This document shows, piece after piece, positions 1 to 7,042 of a stretch of 8,449 bases of DNA. Both the position numbers and the translations under genes were made by a program. The notes under the pieces are model-generated. The model saw only the letters and a program-made list of their open reading frames with translations. It did no database searches and was not told the DNA's origin. The DNA comes from Gammaproteobacteria bacterium (GTDB lineage Bacteria; Pseudomonadota; Gammaproteobacteria; Immundisolibacterales; Immundisolibacteraceae): the NCBI GenBank assembly GCA_003526065.1, contig DQBD01000241.1, forward strand, positions 1,970 to 10,418, written 5' to 3'. Position 1 is the first letter of the stretch, and the number at the start of each line of letters is the position of its first letter.

Positions 1-21
1 CCCGCTTCGGCGGGGTTTTTT
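1..21 (+). terminator. Rho-independent terminator (left part of window, gene outside)
   Basis: CCCGC (1-5), a TTCG loop (6-9) and GCGGG (10-14) form a five-pair GC stem capped by a stable tetraloop. After one G there is a run of six T (16-21). This is the classic intrinsic terminator layout for a rightward transcript whose gene lies left of the window. The stem may extend past position 1, so its full length is unknown. On the minus strand an A-run precedes the same stem, so it could also end icmF transcription if a T-run follows outside the window, which cannot be seen. The remaining spacer to icmF (22-131) holds no other gene or T-tailed hairpin that I can support. Confidence 0.7.
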
Positions 22-131
22 GTTGGGTGTTTCCCGGTGGCGTCATGAGTATCGCAACGCCTGTCGCGATGGCCAGGGTGTTGCTGCCGAGTCGATGTCG
101 TTCGCGGCCCGGGCGCCATCGGCGCCGCCGG

Positions 132-3100
132 TCACATGCTGCGCCGGTACTGGCCGCCGACCGCGTACAGGGCGTGGCTCATCTGGCCTAGCGTGGCATG
201 CCGTGCTGCCTCCATGAGCGCGGCGAAGCTGTTTTCGCCGGCGGTGGCCGCTCGCTGCAGCTGCAAAAGCGCGCCAGCCGCATGGGTGGAGTGACGTGCC
301 TTGAAGCCGTCCACGGCTTCAAGCTGCAAGGCCTTCTCGGCATCGGTGGACCGGATCAGTTCGCCGGCGAAAGGTGCATTCCCGGTGGTGTCGTTGGTGA
401 GGAAGGTGTTCACGCCGACGATGGGCAGGCTGCCGTCGTGTTTCTTGTGTTCGTAGTGCAGGCTCTCTTCCTGGATCTTGCCGCGCTGGTACTGGGTCTC
501 CATGGCACCCAGGACGCCGCCGCGCTCGGACAGGCGCTCGAACTCCTGATACACCGCCTCTTCCACCAGGTCCGTCAGCTGTTCAACGATGAAACTGCCT
601 TGCAGCGAGTTCTCGTTCTTGTTGAGCCCCAGCTCCTTGTTGATGATGAGCTGGATGGCGACGGCACGGCGTACGGACTCCTCGGTGGGGGTGGTGATGG
701 CCTCGTCATAGGCGTTGGTGTGCAGGCTGTTGCAGTTGTCGTACAGCGCGTAGAGCGCCTGCAGCGTGGTGCGGACGTCGTTGAACTGGATTTCCTGCGC
801 GTGCAGTGACCGGCCGGACGTCTGGATGTGGTACTTCATCATTTGCGAGCGCGGTCCGGCGCCGTAGCGCTCACGCATGGCCCGCGCCCAGATGCGTCGC
901 GCCACCCGGCCCAGCACGGCGTACTCGGGATCCATGCCGTTTGAGAAGAAAAATGACAGGTTCGGCGCGAAGTCGTCGACCCGCATGCCGCGCGCCAGGT
1001 AGTACTCGACGATGGTGAAACCGTTGGCCAGGGTGAAGGCGAGTTGGCTGATCGGGTTCGCACCGGCCTCGGCGATGTGGTACCCGGAGATCGACACCGA
1101 GTAGAAGTTGCGGACCTGCCGATCGACGAAATACTGCTGGATGTCGCCCATCATGCGCAGGGCGAACTCGGTGCTGAAGATACAGGTGTTCTGGGCCTGA
1201 TCCTCCTTGAGAATGTCCGCCTGTACGGTGCCGCGCACCGACTTCAACGTCTCGGCCGCGATACGCGCGTACGTGTCGGCGTCGACTACCTGATCCCCGG
1301 TGACGCCCAGCAGGCCGAGCCCCAGCCCGTCGTTGCCGGATGGCAGTTCACCGGCGTAGGCCGGACGTGGCGCGTCGGCCAGCAGCGCGTGGATCTTCTG
1401 TTCAGCGGCCGCCCACTGCCCGGACTGGTGCAGGTGTTTCTCCACCTGCTGATCGATGGCGGCGTTCAGGAACATGGCCAGAATCATCGGTGCCGGGCCG
1501 TTGATGGTCATCGACACCGAGGTGCTCGGATCGCACAGGTCGAAGCCGGAATAGAGCTTCTTCATGTCGTCCAGGCAGCAGATGGACACGCCCGAATTAC
1601 CGACCTTGCCGTAGATGTCTGGCCGCGGGTGCGGGTCCTCACCGTACAAGGTGACCGAGTCGAAGGCCGTCGACAGGCGTGCCGCCGGCTGGCCCTTGGA
1701 CAGGTAATGAAAACGCCGGTTGGTGCGCTCGGGCGTGCCCTCGCCGGCGAACATGCGTATGGGATCCTCGCCGGCGCGGCGGTAGGGGTAGACGCCGCCG
1801 GTGTAGGGGTAGGCCCCGGGCAGGTTCTCGTTGCCGAGAAAACGCAGCAGCTCGCCCCAGTCTCGGTAGGGCGGCGGCGCCAGTTTTGGGATGCGCAGGC
1901 CCGACAGGGTCTCGACGTAGTTGTCGCCGCTGACGGTGCGCCCGCGCACGTCGTACGCGTAGTGCTCGCTTGTGACGGCGTCGTGGCGTGCGGGCCAGTC
2001 GCGCAGCAGGGCGAGCGACGCGTCGTCAAGCTCGGCAAGCGCGGCGTTGTAGCGCTGACGCAGCGTTCGCAGGGTGCGGTCATCGCTGTCGGTCAACGCC
2101 GCGGCCGGATAAGGGGTCAGCGCTGCGGGCAGCGCCGGATCCTCAAGCGCCGCAAGGCTCTGGTAATGGCTCTGGGCCAGGCTCGCTGCCTCGGCTTCGC
2201 GTTCGAGACGCGCGCGCACGCCGCGTCCGCTCGCGGTGATTTCGGCCAGATAGCGGGCCCGTGACGGTGGTATCAGTGCCTGGGCGCGCGGTTCGCGCTG
2301 ACTCACGTCCAGGGCCGGTGTCCAGCGCGCGGCGTCCAGGCCCAGCTTGTCGACCAGCCGGCGGCACAGCGAGACGAACAGCCAGTTCACGCCCGGGTCG
2401 TTGAATTGGCTGGCGATGGTCGGGAACACCGGCAGGTCGGCGTCTGGCAGGTCGAACGCGTGGCGGTTGCGCCGCCACTGCTTGCGCACATCGCGCAGCG
2501 CATCCTCGGCGCCACGCTTCTCGAACTTGTTGAGTACCACCAGCTCGGCGTAGTCGAGCATGTCGATCTTTTCCAGCTGCGTGGCGGCGCCGTACTCGCT
2601 GGTCATGACGTAGATCGGCAGGTCTACCAGATCGACCACTTCGCTGTCGCTTTGGCCGATGCCCGCGGTCTCGACCACGATCAACCCGAAGCCGCAGTCG
2701 GCCAGGAAGTCGATTTCGTCCTTGAGGACCGCCGAGGTGGCCAGGTGCGAGCGACGCGTGGCCACCGAGCGCATGAAAATCCGCTCGTCGGCGAGCGCGT
2801 TCAGGCGAATGCGGTCGCCGAGCAGCGCGCCGCCGGTTCGCCTGCGGGTGGGGTCGACGGCCAGTACCGCCACGCGCAGATGTTCGAATTCGCGCACGAA
2901 GCGCAGCAACAGTTCATCGGTGAGGCTGGACTTGCCGGCACCGCCGGGGCCGGTGATGCCGATGATCGGCGGACGCGCCGCGACGGCTTTGGGCCAGACC
3001 GCAGCCAGGCGCTGGCGGGCCGGATCGTCTCCCTGGCGGGTTTCGATGGTGGTCAGGCAACGGGCGATCGCCAGGTGGTCGGCCGTATCCGCAGGGCGCG

Positions 3101-3575
3101 TTGGCAGGGTGTCGACACGGTGGGCGGCGGTGCGTGCGAGCATGTCGGCAATCATGCCGTCCAGGCCCAGTGTGCGGCCGTCTTCGGGACTGTAGAGACG
3201 CTCGACGCCGTACGTTTCCAGTTCCTGGATCTCGGCGGGCACGATCACGCCGCCCCCGCCGCCGAACACCCGCACATGGCTGGCACCCGCCTCGCGCAGC
3301 AGGTCCACCATGTACTTGAAGAACTCCACGTGGCCGCCCTGATAGGACGAAATGGCGATGCCGTCCGCGTCTTCCTGCAGGGCGGCACGCACGATGTCCT
3401 GCACGCCGCGGTTGTGGCCCAGGTGGACGACTTCGGCGCCCTGTTCCTGCATCAGCCGACGCATGATGTTGATGGCCGCGTCGTGGCCGTCGAACAGCGA
3501 GGCCGCAGTGATGAAACGCAGCGGGCGGTTGCCGGCGACGACGGCGCCTGCGTCGGGCGAACGCGCTGTTTGCAT
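132..3575 (-). CDS. icmF: Fused isobutyryl-CoA mutase IcmF (B12 domain, GTPase chaperone, mutase)
   Basis: Cytosolic adenosylcobalamin enzyme that interconverts isobutyryl-CoA and n-butyryl-CoA, with a built-in G-protein chaperone for cofactor loading. The 1147-residue product is near the family's usual size (about 1,100). Domains in order: B12-binding Rossmann domain (about 20-150) with the cobalt-ligand motif DGHDAA (D29, H31) and SSYQGGH at 76-82; MeaB-like GTPase (about 170-410) with P-loop GPGGAGKS (209-216), VETAGIGQ (301-308) and the base-recognition variant NKFE (349-352); a linker; and the mutase barrel (about 560-1147) with [11 protein letters not shown] (829-839). F609 (in IRMFAGEG) and Q795 (in EDQAQNT) align with the Phe/Gln pair of isobutyryl-CoA mutases, not the Tyr/Arg of methylmalonyl-CoA mutase. 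The ATG at 3575 is chosen because AGGAG lies 7 nt upstream and the B12 domain starts soon after. The frame stays open to 4025, but that extension has no recognisable sequence. It is transcribed divergently from the ATPase gene, with no metabolic partner gene in view. Confidence 0.95.
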   Translation of the reverse strand: MQTARSPDAGAVVAGNRPLRFITAASLFDGHDAAINIMRRLMQEQGAEVVHLGHNRGVQDIVRAALQEDADGIAISSYQGGHVEFFKYMVDLLREAGASHVRVFGGGGGVIVPAEIQELETYGVERLYSPEDGRTLGLDGMIADMLARTAAHRVDTLPTRPADTADHLAIARCLTTIETRQGDDPARQRLAAVWPKAVAARPPIIGITGPGGAGKSSLTDELLLRFVREFEHLRVAVLAVDPTRRRTGGALLGDRIRLNALADERIFMRSVATRRSHLATSAVLKDEIDFLADCGFGLIVVETAGIGQSDSEVVDLVDLPIYVMTSEYGAATQLEKIDMLDYAELVVLNKFEKRGAEDALRDVRKQWRRNRHAFDLPDADLPVFPTIASQFNDPGVNWLFVSLCRRLVDKLGLDAARWTPALDVSQREPRAQALIPPSRARYLAEITASGRGVRARLEREAEAASLAQSHYQSLAALEDPALPAALTPYPAAALTDSDDRTLRTLRQRYNAALAELDDASLALLRDWPARHDAVTSEHYAYDVRGRTVSGDNYVETLSGLRIPKLAPPPYRDWGELLRFLGNENLPGAYPYTGGVYPYRRAGEDPIRMFAGEGTPERTNRRFHYLSKGQPAARLSTAFDSVTLYGEDPHPRPDIYGKVGNSGVSICCLDDMKKLYSGFDLCDPSTSVSMTINGPAPMILAMFLNAAIDQQVEKHLHQSGQWAAAEQKIHALLADAPRPAYAGELPSGNDGLGLGLLGVTGDQVVDADTYARIAAETLKSVRGTVQADILKEDQAQNTCIFSTEFALRMMGDIQQYFVDRQVRNFYSVSISGYHIAEAGANPISQLAFTLANGFTIVEYYLARGMRVDDFAPNLSFFFSNGMDPEYAVLGRVARRIWARAMRERYGAGPRSQMMKYHIQTSGRSLHAQEIQFNDVRTTLQALYALYDNCNSLHTNAYDEAITTPTEESVRRAVAIQLIINKELGLNKNENSLQGSFIVEQLTDLVEEAVYQEFERLSERGGVLGAMETQYQRGKIQEESLHYEHKKHDGSLPIVGVNTFLTNDTTGNAPFAGELIRSTDAEKALQLEAVDGFKARHSTHAAGALLQLQRAATAGENSFAALMEAARHATLGQMSHALYAVGGQYRRSM

Positions 3576-3582
3576 GAGAGCA

Positions 3583-3587
3583 CTCCT
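3583..3587 (-). promoter_or_regulatory. Ribosome binding site of icmF
   Basis: Read on the minus strand this is AGGAG, 7 nt before the ATG at 3575-3573. It decides the icmF start within a frame that is open for another 450 bases upstream. Confidence 0.75.
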
Positions 3588-3605
3588 GGGACGGCCGGTG
3601 TCTGA

Positions 3606-3621
3606 GCCGGTGCCCACCGGC
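3606..3621. repeat. 16-bp palindrome upstream of icmF (possible operator)
   Basis: GCCGGTG, a CC spacer, then CACCGGC form a perfect inverted repeat with 7-bp arms. It starts 30 bp upstream of the icmF ATG, close to the ribosome binding site. A further direct copy of CCGGTG lies at 3595-3600, 12 bp from the first arm, giving three half-sites in 26 bp. It could bind a dimeric regulator or form a short leader hairpin with a GCCC loop. No regulator gene is present in the window, so the function is inference. Confidence 0.4.
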
Positions 3622-3919
3622 GGGACGTTGGACGGAATTTTAAACGCCCGTTGAAGTGTGCGACGCTGTGCTGGTTGCTGGGGGGCGAGGCTGAGGGCAG
3701 TGCGCATCGGAATGGTGCAAGGACGCTGTCGTCGGGTGCAGCGCCATGTCCCGCCCGCTGACGGCTGCGCGCATCGCTCCAGTGGGCTGGCGTCGCGCCC
3801 TAACAGTGGCGTTTGGCAATAGGTTTTTTTGCCGTTCGCTCGACACAGATGGCCGCTTCGAGTAACCGGGCTTGTGTGGCACGCCTGCTGCATACATGAA
3901 AGTGCATGCGAGGCGTAAC

Positions 3920-3925
3920 GGAGGG
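3920..3925 (+). promoter_or_regulatory. Ribosome binding site of the ParA-like ATPase gene
   Basis: GGAGGG lies 4 nt before the GTG at 3930. The in-frame ATG at 3906 has no comparable site before it. The GTG also places the first residues (ARTVSIHS) directly on the first strand of the ATPase fold, so it is the preferred start. Confidence 0.65.
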
Positions 3926-3929
3926 CAGC

Positions 3930-4682
3930 GTGGCGCGTACCGTATCGATTCATTCCTATCGCGGCGGAACCGGAAAATCCAACCTGGTCGCTAACCTGGC
4001 GGCCGCCTTGGCTCGTGCCGGCCAACGCGTGGGCGTGGTCGATACCGACATCCAGTCACCGGGCATCCACGTCTTGTTCGGGCTGGCGCCGGAGCGCATC
4101 GGCCACACGCTGAACGACTTTCTGTGGGGCGTCTGCGACATTGCCGCGGCCACCTACGACTGCACCGCTGCGGTTGGCCCGTGCAGCGGCTCGGTGCACC
4201 TGGTGCCGTCCAGCATCAAGGCCGGTGACATCGCCCGCATCATCAAGCAGGGGTTCGACGTCGGCCTGCTGAACGACGGATTCCAGCAGCTCGGGCAGGC
4301 GCTGGATCTGGACTTTCTGCTGGTGGATACCCACCCCGGTGTGAACGAGGAAACCCTGCTGTCGATCGCCGTCTCGGATTCCCTGCTGCTGGTGGTCCGA
4401 CCGGACCGGCAGGATTTTCAGGGCACTGCAGTGACAGTCGACCTGGCCCGCCAGCTCGATGTGCAGGATGCCAACGTGGTGCTCAACAAGGTGCTGCCCG
4501 GTATGGACCACGCCGCGTTGACCGAGCGGGCCAGGGCGGCTTTCGGTATTCCGGTGCTGGCCGTGTTGCCGTTGTGCGAGGGCCTGCTGAGCCTGGGCAG
4601 CGAGAGCATTTTCGGCGTCTCCATGCCCGACGATCCGTATGCCGTCGGCGTCAGCGCTATGGCGGCCCGTCTGCTGGGGTAG
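3930..4682 (+). CDS. MinD/ParA-family P-loop ATPase with RGGTGKS loop
   Basis: A 250-residue soluble SIMIBI-class ATPase that probably acts as an ATP-driven dimeric switch or positioning factor. Visible motifs: deviant Walker A RGGTGKS (11-17, catalytic-type K16), switch I VVDTD (36-40) followed by SPGIH, Walker B and switch [10 protein letters not shown] (130-137), and a VLNK base-contact strand (184-187). The first residue of the deviant Walker A, normally the signature lysine of KGGxGKT, is arginine (R11). I see no N-terminal DNA-binding helix-turn-helix as in plasmid ParA, no ParB gene, no MinC or MinE, and no C-terminal amphipathic MinD-like membrane helix. A chromosome-partition or septum role is therefore not supported. 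The GTG start fits the ribosome binding site; the ATG at 3906 would add eight residues. The gene lies 170 bp upstream of glsA on the same strand. I recall ATPases with this 'HS(F/Y)RGGTGKSN' start near signalling genes in other bacteria, but the exact role is unknown to me. Confidence 0.85.
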   Translation: MARTVSIHSYRGGTGKSNLVANLAAALARAGQRVGVVDTDIQSPGIHVLFGLAPERIGHTLNDFLWGVCDIAAATYDCTAAVGPCSGSVHLVPSSIKAGDIARIIKQGFDVGLLNDGFQQLGQALDLDFLLVDTHPGVNEETLLSIAVSDSLLLVVRPDRQDFQGTAVTVDLARQLDVQDANVVLNKVLPGMDHAALTERARAAFGIPVLAVLPLCEGLLSLGSESIFGVSMPDDPYAVGVSAMAARLLG

Positions 4683-4784
4683 CCAGCGCTTGCACGTGTG
4701 TTTGACGTTGCCCGTGGCCCGGGGCGTCAGGCCGGGTGCACCGGTGGGCCGATTCACCGCCGATCCTGGCCGGTGTGGCGCAAT

Positions 4785-4799
4785 GGCCCGCGGCGGGCC
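4785..4799. repeat. 15-bp palindrome in the spacer upstream of glsA
   Basis: GGCCCGC, a central G, then GCGGGCC form a perfect inverted repeat 53 bp before the glsA ATG, in the 170-bp spacer after the ATPase gene. As RNA it could form a five-pair stem with a GCGGC loop. No T-run follows, so it is not a normal intrinsic terminator. An operator, an mRNA-stability hairpin or chance in GC-rich DNA are all possible. The rest of the spacer (4683-4852) shows no gene. TTGACG at about 4701-4706 is promoter-like but has no convincing -10 partner. Confidence 0.35.
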
Positions 4800-4840
4800 G
4801 ACGTGTGACAGCCACAGGTCGGTGGTCTTGTAGTCGTTCG

Positions 4841-4846
4841 GGAGAG
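4841..4846 (+). promoter_or_regulatory. Ribosome binding site of glsA
   Basis: GGAGAG lies 6 nt before the ATG at 4853. This selects the 349-residue product over an in-frame start at 4736 whose extra 39 residues look non-coding. Confidence 0.7.
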
Positions 4847-4852
4847 CGTGAG

Positions 4853-5902
4853 ATGCCGGAGCAGTCATCCGATATTGGCGCCCTGGTGCGGGGCATCCGC
4901 ACCGCGGTGTCGCCGTTTCGTTCCGTCCTGCGCGAGCTGCACGGAAGCTACAGTTCAGTGTCTGACGGAACGGTGGCCGACTACATTCCGGAGCTGGCCG
5001 GCGCCGATCCGGCCTGGTTCGGCATTGCCGCGGCAGGCGCTGCGGACGGCCAGTTGTTCGAGGCCGGCCACAGCGGGCTGGAGTTCACCATCCAGTCCAT
5101 CGCCAAGCCGTTCGTGTTCGGTCTGGCGCTGGAAGACAACGGCCGCGAGAACGTGGCGGAACGGGTTGGCGTCGAGCCGACCGGCGATGCCTTCAACTCC
5201 ATCATCAAGCTCGACGAGGGCAGCCACCGGCCACACAACCCGATGGTCAATGCCGGCGCCATCGCCACCGCTGCGCTGCTCAAGGGTGATACCCAGGTGG
5301 CTCGGCTGAACCGGCTGCTGGACATGTTTGGGCGCTACATCGGCCGGCGGCCGAAGGTGGATGTGGCGGTGTTCGCCTCCGAGCGGCACACCGGCCACCG
5401 CAACCGCGCCATCGCCCACCTGCTGCTGAACTTCGGCATGCTGCCGCCGAACGTGGAGGAGGTGCTGGACCTGTATTTCCAGGCCTGCTCGGTACTGGTC
5501 ACGGCGCGCGACCTGGCCATGATGGCAGCGACTCTGGCCAATGGCGGCGTCAATCCGCTCACCGGCGAGCGCGCCCTGCAGGCACGGTACGTGCAAGACG
5601 TGCTGAGTGTCATGTATACCTGCGGCATGTACGACTACGCCGGTCAGTGGGCCTATGAGGTGGGGTTGCCGGCCAAGAGCGGTGTGGCGGGCGGCGTGAT
5701 CACGGTGGTGCCCGGCCGCATGGGGATGGCCGTGTTCTCGCCACCGCTGGACAGCCACGGCAACAGCGTGCGGGGCGTGGCCGTGTGCCGGGAATTGTCG
5801 CGCCGCTTCGGGCTGCACTGCTTCAGCAGTGCGCCTGCTGCCGACGGCGCGCAGCTGCCGTGGCCGGCGCCGGGCGCCGCCACAAGCCCGCAGCCGGCAT
5901 GA
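4853..5902 (+). CDS. glsA: Glutaminase (serine-dependent, GlsA family)
   Basis: Hydrolyses L-glutamine to L-glutamate and ammonia in the cytoplasm, using a serine-beta-lactamase-like fold. The catalytic SxxK pair is S82/K85 in QSIAKPF. The other conserved substrate-site residues of the family are all visible in order and at the expected spacing: N133 (NPMVNAGAI), E177 (SERHTGHRNRA), N184, Y208, Y260 (GMYDYAGQWA) and V278 (KSGVAGG). The closing GNSVRGVAVCRELSRRFGLH motif is present. At 349 residues it is about 40 longer than the usual 310: an N-terminal extension of about 16 and an Ala/Pro-rich tail from about 327. I see no signal peptide, and no STAS or cyclic-nucleotide domain of the kind some relatives carry. 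Its TGA overlaps the ATG of the receiver gene (ATGA), so the two are probably translationally coupled. The ATPase gene precedes it. The context suggests a regulated rather than housekeeping glutaminase, which is inference. Confidence 0.95.
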   Translation: MPEQSSDIGALVRGIRTAVSPFRSVLRELHGSYSSVSDGTVADYIPELAGADPAWFGIAAAGAADGQLFEAGHSGLEFTIQSIAKPFVFGLALEDNGRENVAERVGVEPTGDAFNSIIKLDEGSHRPHNPMVNAGAIATAALLKGDTQVARLNRLLDMFGRYIGRRPKVDVAVFASERHTGHRNRAIAHLLLNFGMLPPNVEEVLDLYFQACSVLVTARDLAMMAATLANGGVNPLTGERALQARYVQDVLSVMYTCGMYDYAGQWAYEVGLPAKSGVAGGVITVVPGRMGMAVFSPPLDSHGNSVRGVAVCRELSRRFGLHCFSSAPAADGAQLPWPAPGAATSPQPA

Positions 5903-7035
5903 TCGACATCGACTCCGCAGCTGCGGTGCAGCTGTCGCCGCGCCTGCTGCACGATCTGCGCACGCCGATTAACGCCATCCTGGGTTATTCGGATTTGCTG
6001 CTGGACGATGCGCCGGACGACACTGACCTGTGCGACAGGGTGCTGCCGGTTCGCGCGGCCGGCGACGAACTGAACGCCCTGGTCGGTCTACTGCCGGCGG
6101 CCGGTGTCGTGGAGCTCGCCTGGCTGGCATCGCTGCAGCCACCGCTGGTGCGTCTGAAAGCCGCCGTGGCGGTGCTGAAGACCCACTCCGCGGCTCCGGC
6201 CGAGGACGTTGCGCGCATCGAAACGGCGTGCGGGCGTCTGGATGGCATGCTGGCCTCTTTGGCGGCGAACGAAAGTCCGGTCGAGCCGATGGTCGGAGCC
6301 GTGTCTCAGGTGCGTGAGGTGCCGGTGCAGGCAGCCCCGTCGGGCAGTCTCATCCTGGTGGTGGACGACAACGATCTGAACCGCAACCTGCTGGGCCGAC
6401 GCCTGCAGCAGCTCGGCCACCGGGTGGACGAGGCGGGTGACGGCGACACCGGCCTGCGCATGTTGCACCGCCGCACCTATGACCTGCTGCTGCTGGATAT
6501 CGTCATGCCCGGCCTGGATGGCTACGAGGTGCTGGCGCGCCTGCGGGCGGATGCCGAGCTGTCGAGGGTGCCGGTGCTGGTGATTTCGGCGCTCACCGAG
6601 ATGGACAGCGTGGCCCGCTGCATCGAACTGGGCGCCGTGGATTTCTTGCCCAAGAACGTGGACACCGTGGTGCTGCGCGCGCGCGTCAACCGCTCGCTGG
6701 AGCAGAAGCGGGCGCGCGACCGCGAGATGAGTTACCTGAGGGATGTGGCGCAACTGACCGCTGCGGCGGCGTGCGTGCGCGATGGCCAGGCGGTGGACAT
6801 GACAGCCGTCGAGCGGGTGGGCGAGCGTTCGGACGACCTCGGCGAGCTGGCCCGCGCATTCGGCCGTATGGTGCAGGAAATCGCTCAGCGGGAGGCCGCC
6901 CTGCGTGCCCAGCTGGAGGAAGTTCAGCGCCTCGAGGTGGATGCCGCCAGCCGCAGTCAGGCGGTGGCGGCCATCGCGGAATCGGAGTATTTCCAGTCGC
7001 TGCGCGCCAAGGCACAGGCCCTCAAGAACCGTTGA
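5899..7035 (+). CDS. H-box, receiver and HAMP-like signalling protein without kinase ATPase domain
   Basis: A 378-residue soluble two-component protein. Residues 11-33 resemble the H-box helix of histidine kinases, with HDLRTPIN at 18-25 and candidate phospho-accepting H18. About 110 mostly helical residues follow, with no N, G1, F or G2 box, so there is no ATP-binding kinase domain. A complete receiver spans about 150-265: acidic pair D156/D157, phospho-acceptor D200, S230, and K252 (in LPKN, where PKP is more usual). Residues about 280-335 look like a HAMP segment (SDDLGELARAFGRMVQEI), then a coiled coil and a tail ESEYFQSLRAKAQAL (361-375). I recall similar receiver-HAMP-coil proteins that continue into an adenylate-cyclase domain, but none is present here. 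The ATG at 5899 overlaps the glsA stop. It has no clear ribosome binding site, which fits coupling to glsA translation. A GTG at 5785 would overlap glsA much more and adds low-quality sequence. Likely role: phospho-regulated partner of the glutaminase or the ATPase (inference). Confidence 0.85.
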   Translation: MIDIDSAAAVQLSPRLLHDLRTPINAILGYSDLLLDDAPDDTDLCDRVLPVRAAGDELNALVGLLPAAGVVELAWLASLQPPLVRLKAAVAVLKTHSAAPAEDVARIETACGRLDGMLASLAANESPVEPMVGAVSQVREVPVQAAPSGSLILVVDDNDLNRNLLGRRLQQLGHRVDEAGDGDTGLRMLHRRTYDLLLLDIVMPGLDGYEVLARLRADAELSRVPVLVISALTEMDSVARCIELGAVDFLPKNVDTVVLRARVNRSLEQKRARDREMSYLRDVAQLTAAAACVRDGQAVDMTAVERVGERSDDLGELARAFGRMVQEIAQREAALRAQLEEVQRLEVDAASRSQAVAAIAESEYFQSLRAKAQALKNR

Positions 7036-7042
7036 ACCGGTC

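Larger units (their letters stand above)
3576..3929. other. Divergent intergenic region between icmF and the ParA-like gene
   Basis: This 354-bp spacer must hold the icmF promoter and probably the promoter of the plus-strand group. Near icmF it contains the CCGGTG palindrome. A TAAAAT read on the minus strand (within 3638-3645) resembles a -10 element, but I find no good -35 at the right spacing. On the plus strand, TTGGCA near 3812-3817 and the TTGTGT to TACATG stretch (about 3873-3899) are weak promoter-like candidates. A GGCAA/TTGCC hairpin around a T-rich loop (about 3814-3832) has no T-tail after it. The open frames crossing the spacer encode Arg/Pro/Ser-rich sequence with no family resemblance and look non-coding. 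No RNA gene is recognised. Confidence 0.5.

Noticed and set aside
111..127. GGCGCC-ATC-GGCGCC inverted repeat downstream of icmF as its terminator
   Set aside because: There is no T-run on the minus-strand side and the loop would be only three bases, so intrinsic termination is not supported.
1044..3605. Two long open frames (about 400 codons each) on the plus strand opposite icmF
   Set aside because: They are antisense to well-conserved icmF codons. Their translations are His/Gln/Arg/Val-rich without recognisable domains, a usual artefact of GC-rich codon bias.
3640..3897. An 85-codon minus-strand frame in the intergenic region
   Set aside because: Composition is low complexity (Pro, Ser, Thr, Arg), with no ribosome binding site or family resemblance that I can see.
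3576..4025. N-terminal extension of icmF by 150 residues to a start at 4025
   Set aside because: The extra sequence is Arg/Pro/Ser-rich with no family match, runs into the divergent ATPase gene, and a good ribosome binding site with ATG exists at 3575, next to the B12 domain.
3930..4682. Chromosome or plasmid partition ParA, or the cell-division MinD
   Set aside because: No ParB, MinC or MinE gene, no parS-like repeats, no helix-turn-helix and no C-terminal membrane helix are visible, so only the broader family is claimed.
4810..4830. TGTGACAGCCACA as a CRP-type binding site
   Set aside because: The half-sites are too close together (four bases instead of six) and the second arm is incomplete.
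4736..4852. Upstream start for glutaminase adding 39 residues
   Set aside because: The added residues resemble no glutaminase N-terminus, and the ATG at 4853 has GGAGAG at proper distance.
5785..5898. GTG start for the H-box/receiver protein inside glsA
   Set aside because: It would overlap glsA by over 100 bp and adds an Arg/Ala-rich stretch. The ATGA-coupled start at 5899 leads straight into the H-box region.
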